A stretch of DNA of 64,000 bases from CAVRIA01 sp963721115 (GTDB lineage Bacteria; Desulfobacterota; Binatia; HRBIN30; CADEER01), in the NCBI GenBank assembly GCA_963721115.1, contig CAVRIA010000011.1, positions 31,626 to 95,625 of the forward strand, given 5' to 3'. Made by a program: the position numbers and the translations under genes. Positions 1 through 8,450 of this stretch are shown here, piece after piece (the first letter of the stretch is position 1; each line of letters opens with the position of its first letter). The notes under the pieces are model-generated. The model did not search any database. It saw nothing but the letters and a program-made list of their open reading frames with translations, and was not told the origin of the DNA.

Positions 1-2
1 CC

Positions 3-299
3 ACGCCGGTACCGACGGCGACCGCCGACCTCTGCGGCGGCAACTGTCCGGACGGCCAGCGGTGCAACGATCAGGGGCAGTGCGTGTCGATCAACCCCTG
101 CGAGGGACGCTGCTCGATCGACAACTGCATCGACGGAACCTGCATCTTCACCAGCCGCAGCGGCGGCTGCTCGACGACCGGTTCGCAGCCAGCGCGCCCG
201 ATCGATCTGCTCGTGCTGCTGCTGCTGCCGGGCCTCCTCTGGGGTGCCAGGCGGTCGCGCGGTCTACTGCACCGCGTCCGCGCTCGCCCGAAGCGCTAG
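3..299 (+). CDS. C-terminal end of a Cys-rich secreted or surface protein (5' truncated by the window)
   Basis: The frame is open from the left edge and ends at TAG 297-299. The visible 98 residues begin with a Pro/Thr linker (TPVPTATA), continue with a Cys-rich stretch (CGGNCPDGQRC, CEGRCSIDNC) and end in a Gly-Cys-Ser, a hydrophobic Leu-rich segment and an Arg-rich tail. That ending resembles MYXO-CTERM-like sorting tails: a short Cys motif, one membrane segment and basic residues. The protein is therefore probably exported and held at the envelope, but its function cannot be told from this end. It converges on the next gene and overlaps it by about 36 bp. Confidence 0.55.
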   Translation, partial: TPVPTATADLCGGNCPDGQRCNDQGQCVSINPCEGRCSIDNCIDGTCIFTSRSGGCSTTGSQPARPIDLLVLLLLPGLLWGARRSRGLLHRVRARPKR

Positions 300-2157
300 C
301 AGGGAATCGAGGGCGGCTGCCCACTCGGGCAGCCGCTCCTCGACCGAATCCGCCCCGGCGAGCGGGAAGACGTAGCCGTCCCGCTCGCCGCGCTCGCGCA
401 GCCAGGCGGCGAGGATCGTCGTGCCGTCGACGTCCGGCGGCTGCAGACGGTCCGCCGCCTCGCGCAAGCCCGCCGCCAGTCGCGCCGCAACCGGGGCCAG
501 CTCGGCGCGCCGATCCCACCCGGCGCCTCTCCCGCAGCCGGCCGTGCAGGACGGCGTACAGCATGGCGCCGGCGCTGCTGGCGCAGGGCTGCAGAACCAC
601 GAAGTGGTGGCGCTCGACGATCCAGCTCAGCCGCCTCTGCCTTCTGCCCATCTGCTCGAGCAGCTCGATGTCGCGCTGAATGCGTGCTGCCGCCTCGAAG
701 CGCTGCGCCGCACTGTGAGCGTCGCGACGCCGCTCCAGCTCGAGGCGGGCTTCCGGGCTCTGCTCGTCGAAGAAGCGCAGCAAGGCCGCAACCTGTTCGG
801 CATAGCGGTCGCGGTCGGCCCGCGCGGCGCACGGGACGGAGCAGGCATCGATCTGTCCCTGCAGGCAGGGCGTGGCTTCCGGCGTCGGACGCAGGCGGCC
901 CGTGCAGGTGCGCAGGCGGAACAGGCGGGCGAGCATGTCGAGCGCCCGCCGCGCTGCGACCCGGCTGCGGAAGGGGCCGAAGAAGCGGGCACCACGCCCA
1001 CTCGCTCGGCTGGTGATCGACAGGCGCGGGAACTCGTTGGCCACGCTCAGCTTGAGGAACGCGATGCGCGGCAGGTGCTTGCGCAGCCGGTTGTACGGTG
1101 GCTGACAGCGCCGGATCTCCTCGGCCTCCAGGAGAGACGCCTCGAGCTCCGAGCCGGTTACGCGGACCTCGACGTCGCGGAGGTTGCGGATCAGGTCGAG
1201 GGTCTTACGGCTGTGTCCGGCGCTGTTGCTCAGATACGACGATACCCGCTGGCGCAGGTTCACCGCCTTGCCGATGTAGAGCAGGCGCCCGTCGTCGCCG
1301 GAGAAGCGGTAGATGCCGGGCGCTTCCGGCAGCTCATCGACGCGCCGGCGCGGAAGCCGGCAGACGAAGCGCCGGCCGTCGGCGGCTCCGAACTGGAAGT
1401 CGAGGGCGTGATCGAGGCGGGTGATCCCGCGCCGGCCGAGCAGCTCGAGAACGTGCAGCAGCACCTCCGCGGTCATGATCGCGTCGCCGAGGGCGCGATG
1501 GCGGTCGACGACGGGAATGCCGAGGTGTCCCGCCAGGGAGTCGAGAGAGCGGCGCCGCAGGTTCGGGAGCAGGCGGCGCGCCAGGCGCAGGGTGCAGAAG
1601 TGCGGTTGGTGGAAGGCGCGGCCGAGCGTCAGGCGCAGCGCCGCGTCGAGAAACGGCAGGTCGAAGCGGGCGTTGTGGGCGACGAGAACGTCGTCGCCCG
1701 CGAACGTCAGGAACTCCGCAATTGCGACGCGAATGTCCACCTGATCCGCCAGCATGGCGTCGGTGATGCCGGTCAGTCGGGTGATGAAGGGCGGCAGCCG
1801 GCGCCCGGGGTTGACCAGCCGGGCGAAGCGCTCGGCGAGTCGACCGCTCGCCACCCGTACCGCCCCGATCTCGATGATGGCGTCACCGCGGTCCGCCGAT
1901 CCGCCAGTCGTCTCCAGGTCGACCACGACGAAGCTCGTCTCCGCCAGCGGGCGCGCCAGTGCATCGTGCGCGGTCGCCACCCAGTGTCCGCCGTCCTCGC
2001 GAAAGGCGAAGCGCGGGTCAGCCGCCAAGAGGGTACGTAGAAAGCGAGGGCCGAGCTCCGGATCGACGCCCGGCTGGGTGAAGATCAGGTCGAGCAGCTC
2101 ACGCGAGCTCGCTCCCGCCGGCCGCTCCATCAGGAAGGCGTGTAGCTTGTCGCGCAT
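264..2157 (-). CDS. DEDDh exonuclease / GIY-YIG (UvrC-Cho-like) fusion protein, one apparent frameshift
   Basis: The first 70 residues form a small unidentified domain. Residues about 75-235 are a DnaQ-like exonuclease with the DEDDh set: VVVDLETTG, HNARFDLPFL and HRALGD. Residues about 278-360 are a GIY-YIG nuclease (GIYRF, LLYIGKA), followed by a UvrC-like region and a UVR-like helix (FEAAARIQRDI). The family combines proofreading-type 3' exonuclease with Cho/UvrC-type incision and is taken to act in DNA repair. The frame breaks near 515-523, where one extra G in a G-rich run shifts the reading; the last 68 residues continue in another frame to the stop at 264 (LRERGERDGYVFPLAG). Corrected length is about 630 residues, normal for the fusion. 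A sequencing error is the simplest explanation. Confidence 0.85.
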
Positions 2158-2640
2158 CCGTTGCCGCCATTACCACGGCCGGCGCCAAAAGGCAGGCTGT
2201 TGAGTTGCCGGCTGTTTGATGTTGGCCGGACGGTGACCGGCTCAACGGTGACCGCACCGACAATAGGGAGCCACCCGGGGGCGGCAAGGAACCGGTTCTC
2301 TCGCTCGCGCCTCTTCGAAAGGTCGAGGACTTGGCGTTTTGATTCTTCAGTGCTTCAGTGGCTCAGTGACTCAGCACTCTGGCGCTTCAACATTCCAGCG
2401 CTTCGGCACTTCTTCACTGGTCACCGGTCACTGGTCTTTGCCCAACAATCCGCCCAGCCGCCCCGCCAGGTTGTTCGTTGGTAAGTTGCTGATTGTTGGA
2501 GCCTCAAAAGCCAACAACAAACAACCCAACAACTTGACAACCTTCGGCCGTTGGACCGACATCTCGAATCAATGGGCAAAGCCCGGTCACTGGTCACGCC
2601 TCTTCCTCCCCGCTGGCGCTTTCGGCGTATAGGCCTCGCC
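2158..2640. repeat. Gene-free gap: family A fragment, short CACTGG/CAGTGAC repeats and full family B copy 1
   Basis: I see no credible gene. Positions about 2306-2345 hold a fragment of repeat family A (CTCTTCGAAAGGTCGAGG). Positions 2345-2435 are a run of degenerate short repeats built from CAGTG, CACTGG and GGTCACTGG. Positions about 2433-2600 are family B copy 1: a conserved head (CCGCCCAGCCGCCCCGCCAG), a GTTGTTGG/CCAACAAC inverted repeat that can fold into a hairpin, and a tail ending ATGGGCAAAGCCC. The tail runs up to the start of the next gene. Copies 2 and 3 lie near 20.35 and 39.74 kb. Confidence 0.75.
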
Positions 2641-4095
2641 ATGCCTCGGGGGATGCTCGGCACCACCGGATCGGTCCTCATCGCCGCGTTGCTCGGCGGT
2701 TGCGGGGCGACGCGACTGTACGAAGGGCCCGCCCTGCCGGCCTCGCAGGTGGCGGTGATCCACGCCGGCGGGACCATCGTGCGCGGCATTGACGGGCGCC
2801 ACAGACGCGGCGGGGTATTCGACGTCGATCGCTTCGAGGTAGCACCTGGGGCGCACTCGGTCGTCCTCGTGTTCGAGGTGCCGGCGCAGTCGATCGGCGT
2901 CAAGACGATTCCCGCCCGGCGCGGCGAGGGTCACTGCACCATCGAGTTCGTCGCCGAGGCGGGGAAGCAGTACTGGCTGGCGTCTCGCCCCGCCGGCACC
3001 GGCTGGACCGGGCCGCACTGGGACGGGAAGTGGGAGGCGTGGGTGCGCGATCCGTCGCTCGGCGCCGAGGACGACATCCTCGCCCGCTGCTCCTCGCAGC
3101 CTGCCGCCGAGGCGGACGAGGAGCCGCGAGAGCAGGCGGCCACTCCCGCGTCCTCCCCCGTCGCGGTCGCGCCGGCGCCGCGCACCCATGGCGACGCGCC
3201 GCCTCCGCCGGCACCGGTTCCCGCCACCGGGGCAGCCGCGTCGGCGCTGCGTACCGGTGGCGCGGCGGCTCCGCCGGCACCGCCCGTCGCAGGCGCGCCG
3301 GCGGGAGGCGATCGCTTCATTCGACTGGGGACGTGGCACATCCGCCGCCTGGGCGCCGACGCCGCCAAGGACTACGCGCTTCTCGCCGGCGCGATCGAAC
3401 GCAACTTCGACATCCTGGCTCTCACCGGGGTCGCGGCATCGGCCGGCGGTCATCCCGGATACGATCGGCTGAAGGCGGCGCTCGGCGTCGACTGGGACGG
3501 TCTGGTGACCGCGCCCCCGCGCTCCCGTAGCGCGGACGCGGAGGGCTACGCCGTTCTGTACCGGACGAAGCGCGTGCGCCCGTGCGCGGGCTGGAGCGAG
3601 CTGCGCCCGGCCGGGCTTCGCTCCGGCACGTTCGTGCGCGAGCCGGCTTTCGGTTGCTTCGCGGCGGGCGCGACCGACTTTCTGCTCGCCGCCTACCGCG
3701 CCACATGGGCCGACGGAGACGCCGCGGAGGTCGCGCGCGAGGTCGCGCATCTCGACGAAGTCTTCGCCGCGATGGCCGCCGCGCGGCCGGGCGAGAAGGA
3801 CCTCATCGTCGCCGGCGATCTCAACCTGCGCTCGGTCGAGCTGCCGCTCGCCACCGCGGCGGTGGACCGCACCCGCGGCTCCGGATCCACGCTCGACCTG
3901 CGCGGCGAACGCAGCGCCGATCTGTACGACCACGTCCTGGTGCGAAGCGCGGGCGCGGTGCCGGAGATGGTCGGCGACGCCGAAGTGCTCGACGTCCGCG
4001 GCCTCGCCGCCTCGCCGCGCGACTTCTTGCGCACTGCCAGCGACCACCTGCCGATCATGGTGCTGCTGCGCGTCACCGGTCCCGACAGCGATTGA
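2641..4095 (+). CDS. Lipoprotein with C-terminal endonuclease/exonuclease/phosphatase (EEP) domain
   Basis: The start at 2641 gives a lipoprotein signal peptide with lipobox LLGGC near residue 20; the frame stays open upstream but that part lies in repeat B. Residues about 25-160 are a beta-rich domain of unknown role, 165-230 a Pro/Ala-rich linker, and 235-480 an EEP (DNase I-like) fold. Visible EEP motifs are DLIVAGDLNL, DLYDHVLV and the terminal SDHLPIMVLL, which supplies the catalytic Asp-His. The usual early Asn/Glu pair is weak (LTGV in place of the common QEV), so phosphodiesterase activity is uncertain. It is probably anchored on the periplasmic or outer face. It is 484 residues long and stands alone between repeats. 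Confidence 0.7.
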   Translation: MPRGMLGTTGSVLIAALLGGCGATRLYEGPALPASQVAVIHAGGTIVRGIDGRHRRGGVFDVDRFEVAPGAHSVVLVFEVPAQSIGVKTIPARRGEGHCTIEFVAEAGKQYWLASRPAGTGWTGPHWDGKWEAWVRDPSLGAEDDILARCSSQPAAEADEEPREQAATPASSPVAVAPAPRTHGDAPPPPAPVPATGAAASALRTGGAAAPPAPPVAGAPAGGDRFIRLGTWHIRRLGADAAKDYALLAGAIERNFDILALTGVAASAGGHPGYDRLKAALGVDWDGLVTAPPRSRSADAEGYAVLYRTKRVRPCAGWSELRPAGLRSGTFVREPAFGCFAAGATDFLLAAYRATWADGDAAEVAREVAHLDEVFAAMAAARPGEKDLIVAGDLNLRSVELPLATAAVDRTRGSGSTLDLRGERSADLYDHVLVRSAGAVPEMVGDAEVLDVRGLAASPRDFLRTASDHLPIMVLLRVTGPDSD

Positions 4096-4939
4096 GTCGC
4101 GCATTGTGAAAGGGCAGGTTGTTACGTTGTTGGGCTGTTGGTTGTTGGGTTTTGATCAAACTCCAAGGCCCCGACTTTCCGAAGAGGCGTGAGAGAGAGA
4201 TCGGCGGAGAGTGGCGCGGTGGTGAAGCCGTGCACGAGACCGAGGGAGTCGATTCCCGTCAGTGGCGCGTAGATTCAGGCAGTGAGGCGGATCCCGTTAT
4301 GCGCGCCGACCGCCAACTCCGGTGCTGAACGGGGAAGCACATTCGCCTCGGAGCGGAGCCACCGGAGAGAGGGGTTCGGGGAGAGAATCTCTCTTGTGGT
4401 GTAGGCCTCTGGCCTGCATAGCGGTCCATCGGACCGCTCTGCCCCCTATCCAACCCAGCCCCCGTGCAGGCGGGACGCCCGCACCACAATCAACTGCCGA
4501 TGCGGCCGCGGGGACCGCTGGCGGACTTCGAAGAGGCCCAGCAGAGAAGGCGCCGAAGAGTGGCGCGCCGGTGAACCCGGCTTGAAAAGCCCAACAACCA
4601 GCGCAGCCACCGGAGAGAGGGGCGCGGGGAGGGAACCGCGGCATCTGAGCGGTTCCCTCCCCGGTGGGACCGCAAGGGCGCAAGCCCCGCACAGAACAAA
4701 CCGGTTCCTCGTCATCAAAGGGGAGGCGGAGGGGCTCCTGGATTCCCCTCCCACAGATGCGGGCAATGATGAGCCCCTCTGCTTCCCTTCCCCCTTTTTG
4801 CCGGTGCCCGGTCACGTCACGCGCTTCCCCCTTCGCCAACACTCCGACACCCATACCTTTTCGCCGTGCCAGGCGGATTGGATCGAGGTGTTTCGAGCGC
4901 GTGTGGAATGCGGTAACCTCGATTTCCACGGCTCGCCGT
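4096..4939. repeat. Repeat-filled gap: GTTGTTGG run and family A copy 1 (long form)
   Basis: Positions 4104-4155 are a GTTGTTGG-type run. From about 4163 to 4740 runs family A copy 1 in plus orientation, beginning CCAAGGCC...GAAGAGGCG and ending near GGAGGCGGAGGGGCTCC. It carries an internal insert (about 4390-4610) that is also present in copy 3 at 16.8-17.3 kb and absent from copies 2 and 4; the window edge hides this part of copy 5. The unit contains GC-rich hairpins such as GCGGTTCCCTCCCC paired with GGGGAGGGAACCGC. No gene is credible here; frames that run through it are shared with other copies of the repeat. From 4741 to 4939 I see nothing specific beyond the leader of the next gene. 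Confidence 0.8.
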
Positions 4940-5317
4940 ATGCAGGACTCCACGGATCCAACCGTCGCCGACGCGGGGCGCGGCATGCGCCAGACGATCG
5001 GGCTCGTTTTGCTCGCGCTCGGTGTGCTGGCAGCGGTGTGGACGTTCTTCCAGGTGTACGGCCTGCTCGCCGACCCGGAGGGCTTCACTCTGGTGCAGAC
5101 GCTGGCCGCCTACTCCCCCAAGGACCGCTCGATCGTCCTGCCGGAGGGCACGATCGAGGTGCCGCCAGTGTTCGTGAAGATCGGCGCCTACGGCACCGCC
5201 ATCGGCTTCCTCGCCATCTGCGCCGGCATCGCCAACACGTTGGTGAAGTCCGGAGCGCGCCTGCTGCAGCCGAGCCTGGAGAAGCTCTTGCGACAGCGGC
5301 GCGACGGCGGCGCGTGA
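4940..5317 (+). CDS. Small inner-membrane protein of unknown function, two predicted membrane segments
   Basis: This is a 125-residue protein if it starts at ATG 4940 (MQDSTDP), or 110 residues from ATG 4985 (MRQTIG). A hydrophobic segment directly after the second Met (IGLVLLALGVLAAVWTFFQV) and another near residue 90 (YGTAIGFLAICAGIANTLV) suggest two membrane helices. The loop between them contains charged and Pro-rich sequence (PEGTIEVPPV). The C-terminus is basic (RQRRDGG). I do not recognise the family. It lies just after repeat A and points toward the convergent reductase gene; nothing nearby reveals its role. Confidence 0.55.
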   Translation: MQDSTDPTVADAGRGMRQTIGLVLLALGVLAAVWTFFQVYGLLADPEGFTLVQTLAAYSPKDRSIVLPEGTIEVPPVFVKIGAYGTAIGFLAICAGIANTLVKSGARLLQPSLEKLLRQRRDGGA

Positions 5318-5420
5318 CGGGAGGGCGATGATCCGGGAGGTACCGACGCGACAACTTCGCCGTGGAGAAAATCTCTTCGCCTCTGCGTCTGCTATGGCGC
5401 GAGAATTGATCCCCTGCGGC

Positions 5421-6449
5421 TCAGGCGCCCGACGGCTCCGACACCTTGATGATCAGCTTGCCGATGTTGCTGCCATCGAACAGCCGGTTGATGGCGACCG
5501 GCGCGTTCTCCAACCCCTCGACGATCGTCTCGCGGTGCACCAGCTTGCCGTCCATCATCCACTGCGCGAGCTGCATGACGCCCTCGGCGAATCGGTCGAG
5601 GAAGTCGAGCACGATGAAGCCCTGCACGCGCAGGCGCTTCATCAGGATCTGGTCGAACGGGCCGCGCATCGGCTCGTCGGAATTGTAGCCCGAGATCAGG
5701 CCACACAGGACGACGCGCCCGTTCAGGTTCATGCGTGAGATCACCGTCTCCATGATCTCGCCGCCGACGTTCTCGAAGTTTACGTCGATGCCGTCCGGGC
5801 AGGCCGCGGCGAGCCGCTCCTTCCAGTCGGGCTTCTTGTAGTTGACCGCGGCGTCGAACCCCAGGTGGCCGGTGAGCCAGCTGCACTTCTCGTCGCTGCC
5901 GGCAATGCCGACGGCCCGGCAACCCTTGATCTTGGCGATCTGGCCGACGACGGACCCCGTCGCTCCCGCCGCCGCCGACACGACCACAGTCTCGCCGGCC
6001 TGCGGCTTGCCGATGTCGAGCAGACCGAAGTAGGCGGTGATACCGGTTACGCCCAGCGCCCCCATCATCGCGGTCAGCGGCAGGGGAAGACCCTTGGGCA
6101 GCGGCGTCAGATCGCGGGCGCCGCTGCCGTCCGTCACGGTGTAGTCCTGCCATCCGGTCAGGCCGGTGACGATGTCGCCGACCTGGTAGGCGGGGTTGTT
6201 GGACTCGACGATCTCCGCCAGGCCGCCGCCGCGCATCACCTCGCCGAGGGCGACCGGGGGCATGTACTGCTCGCGGTCCGTCATCCACACGCGGTTGGTG
6301 GGGTCGAGGCTGAGGTAGAGCACCCGCGCCACCGCCTGGTTCGGCCCCGCCTTCGGCACGGGCTCTTCGACGAGCCGGAAGTTGGTGGGGTCGATGCGGC
6401 CGACGGGACGGGACTCGAGCAGGAAGCGGCGATTGACGGATCCAGCCAT
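5421..6449 (-). CDS. Zinc-free MDR-family NADP-dependent oxidoreductase (CurA/leukotriene B4 dehydrogenase-like)
   Basis: The 342-residue protein has the full length and motif order of the medium-chain dehydrogenase/reductase branch that reduces enones and 2-alkenals with NADPH. The N-terminal catalytic domain contains LYLSLDPTNRVWM, typical of the PTGR/CurA group. The Rossmann domain carries the glycine motif AAAGATGSVVGQIAK near residue 155 followed by KGCRAVGIAGS, and FENVGGE and RVVLCGLIS further on. The structural zinc Cys residues are absent, as expected for this branch. It is cytoplasmic and single. The start ATG at 6449 gives the usual N-terminus. Confidence 0.88.
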   Translation of the reverse strand: MAGSVNRRFLLESRPVGRIDPTNFRLVEEPVPKAGPNQAVARVLYLSLDPTNRVWMTDREQYMPPVALGEVMRGGGLAEIVESNNPAYQVGDIVTGLTGWQDYTVTDGSGARDLTPLPKGLPLPLTAMMGALGVTGITAYFGLLDIGKPQAGETVVVSAAAGATGSVVGQIAKIKGCRAVGIAGSDEKCSWLTGHLGFDAAVNYKKPDWKERLAAACPDGIDVNFENVGGEIMETVISRMNLNGRVVLCGLISGYNSDEPMRGPFDQILMKRLRVQGFIVLDFLDRFAEGVMQLAQWMMDGKLVHRETIVEGLENAPVAINRLFDGSNIGKLIIKVSEPSGA

Positions 6450-7624
6450 GCGAACCTCCGAGGGGATGGGATGCGCACATCCTAGGGCCGCGGCGCGGCG
6501 GCGACAAGTCGCGACCGGTTGAGCCCGTTGAGCCGCAGGGTCCCGGCAAAGTCGCCGGGACCGGGCTCCAGACGCCAGACTCCAGGCTTCAGGGTAGGAA
6601 ATCCTTTATGACTCTTCTCCAAAGCGTGTGGGTGGAATCCGGGACCCGGACCGTCTAGAAGCCGGTGAGCCATAAGCGTTTGCTCGAGTTCGGGTCCGAC
6701 GAGAAGCTGGCCGCATCACTCGGTCCGACCGGGATCCCAGAATGCCCGGACCCCCGCCGCCCTGCCGGTGGCCCCCCGTTGTCGGTGCTGGGGCTTCGCC
6801 CCTGCGCCCCGTCGAGGGCGAAACCTGCGGTTGTCGCCCTCGAGCTCCCACTTCCCTCGAACGCTGCGCGGGCAAATGGACTGTAGTGGTCGCCCCGCGG
6901 CCAGGCAGCCGAGTCCCGCTGAGCCACCGGATCGACCACCACCATTCCTGTGCAGCTCGTTCGAACCGCGTCCACGGGCGCGTTCGAAGAGAGCGGTGTC
7001 CTCGGAACGGGACGCGCGGTCGCAACGCCGCTACCCATCGAGCCGCGAACTCCAAGCGAATCGCCAACCGCGAAGCGATGGAGAAGAAATCAAAAATCCA
7101 AGGTCTCGACCTTTCGAAGAGGCGGGAGGACGAGATCGGCGAGAAGTGGCGCGGTGGTGAAGCCGTGTACGAGGCGGAGGGAGTCGGCTCCCGTCAGTGG
7201 CGCGTAGATTCAGATGGTGAGGTGGATCCCGTTACGCGCGCCGACCGCGATGTCCGGTGCTGAACGGGGAAGCATATTCGCCTCGGAGCGGAGCCACCGG
7301 AGAGAGGGGCTCGGGAAGGGAACCGCGGCGTCTGAGCGGTTCTCGCCCCGGGCGCAGGGGCGGAGCCCCGCATGAAATGGACCGGTTCATCGAAGAGGCG
7401 GCGGGGCGGCTCTCTGTTTCTCCGACCGAGAATAGGAGCCGGTTTATCGACAGACTCGTCCGGGAGAGGAAAGCGCCACACAGGATGGCGTGACCAAATC
7501 ACCCACACGCTTTGGAGAAGACTCTCCTTTATCTTCCTGTGCCCTGAACCCTGAACCCTGCCGAGGACTTTGTCCGAGGCCCTGGGGTTGAGTCGGCGGC
7601 GCCGCTTTCGGATATAAGGGCGGC
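6450..7624. repeat. 1.2-kb gene-free gap with family A copy 2 inside a pair of 25-bp inverted repeats
   Basis: A 25-bp sequence (GACTCTTCTCCAAAGCGTGT...) at 6610-6634 recurs inverted at 7500-7524 with one mismatch. Between them, about 6958-7092 matches the region next to family A copy 4 (near 40.22-40.35 kb), and about 7093-7395 is family A copy 2 in plus orientation. No frame in the gap looks coding: those that are open follow the repeat. The whole 0.9-kb block could be a non-autonomous mobile unit or a composite of older repeats. The segment 7525-7624 is the leader of the GST-like gene. Confidence 0.65.
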
Positions 7625-8404
7625 ATGGACTATCTCGAGGTCGAGGAGGCAATCGAACGCCCGGGGCTGCGGCTGGTGTTGACGGCCGGCGTTCCGGGGC
7701 CGTGGGGAGAGTCCGCCAAGTACATCCTGCGCGTGAAGAACATTCCCTACGCGCCGGTCCGACAGCTCGGCGGGCTGCCGAACGAGGCGCTGCAGCGCTG
7801 GACGGGCATGGACAACGCGCCCATCGCTGTCCACGAGAAGGAGCGCCCGCGCGCCGGCTGGGCGGAGATCCTGCTGCTCGCCGAGCGGCTGGCGCCTGAG
7901 CCGAGCCTGGTGCCGGCCGCCGCGCGCGAGCGGGCGGTGCTGTTCGGCCTGGCGCACGAGATCTGCGGTGAGCAGGGCCTCGGCTGGACGCGCCGGCTGA
8001 CCATGGTGCACGACATGTTGAGCGTCGATCCGCCGCTGCCCGAGCCCATCCGGCAGATCGCCGCGACGTTGGGACGCAAGTACGGCTACTCGCCCGAGGC
8101 GGCCGCCGGCGCGAACGATCGCGTCGCTGCGATCCTCGCCATGCTCGCCGCGCAGCTGCGCGAGCAGAGAGCGCGCGGCAACCGCTACTTCCTCGGCGAG
8201 CGGCTGTCCGCCCTCGACCTGTACTGGGCGGCTTTTGCCAATCTGGTCGATCCGCTGCCGCAGGAGATCTGCCGGCTGTCTGGGGCGCTGCGCCGCGCCT
8301 ATACGCTTCGCGACGCGAGGGCGAAGGCGGCGCTCGATCCGGTGCTGCTCGAGCACCGCGAGCTCGTCTTCCGCCAGCACCTGGACCTGCCGCTCGACTT
8401 CTGA
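7625..8404 (+). CDS. Glutathione S-transferase-like protein
   Basis: The 259-residue product has an N-terminal thioredoxin-like part with an unusual long lead-in (LRLVLTAGVPGPWGESAKYIL, where a GST would bind glutathione) and a C-terminal all-helical part with RYFLGERLSALDLYWAAFANLVDPLP near residue 185, matching the GST C-domain pattern of a conserved LSxLDxY. A typical catalytic Ser/Tyr/Cys cannot be assigned with certainty. It lies 46 bp upstream of a carotenoid oxygenase on the same strand, so the two are probably co-transcribed. It may act in detoxification or handle a product of the oxygenase; both are guesses. Confidence 0.7.
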   Translation: MDYLEVEEAIERPGLRLVLTAGVPGPWGESAKYILRVKNIPYAPVRQLGGLPNEALQRWTGMDNAPIAVHEKERPRAGWAEILLLAERLAPEPSLVPAAARERAVLFGLAHEICGEQGLGWTRRLTMVHDMLSVDPPLPEPIRQIAATLGRKYGYSPEAAAGANDRVAAILAMLAAQLREQRARGNRYFLGERLSALDLYWAAFANLVDPLPQEICRLSGALRRAYTLRDARAKAALDPVLLEHRELVFRQHLDLPLDF

Positions 8405-8450
8405 CCAGAGTGAGGCAGGACCAATTGAGCTGAGCAACGGAGGGAACCGG

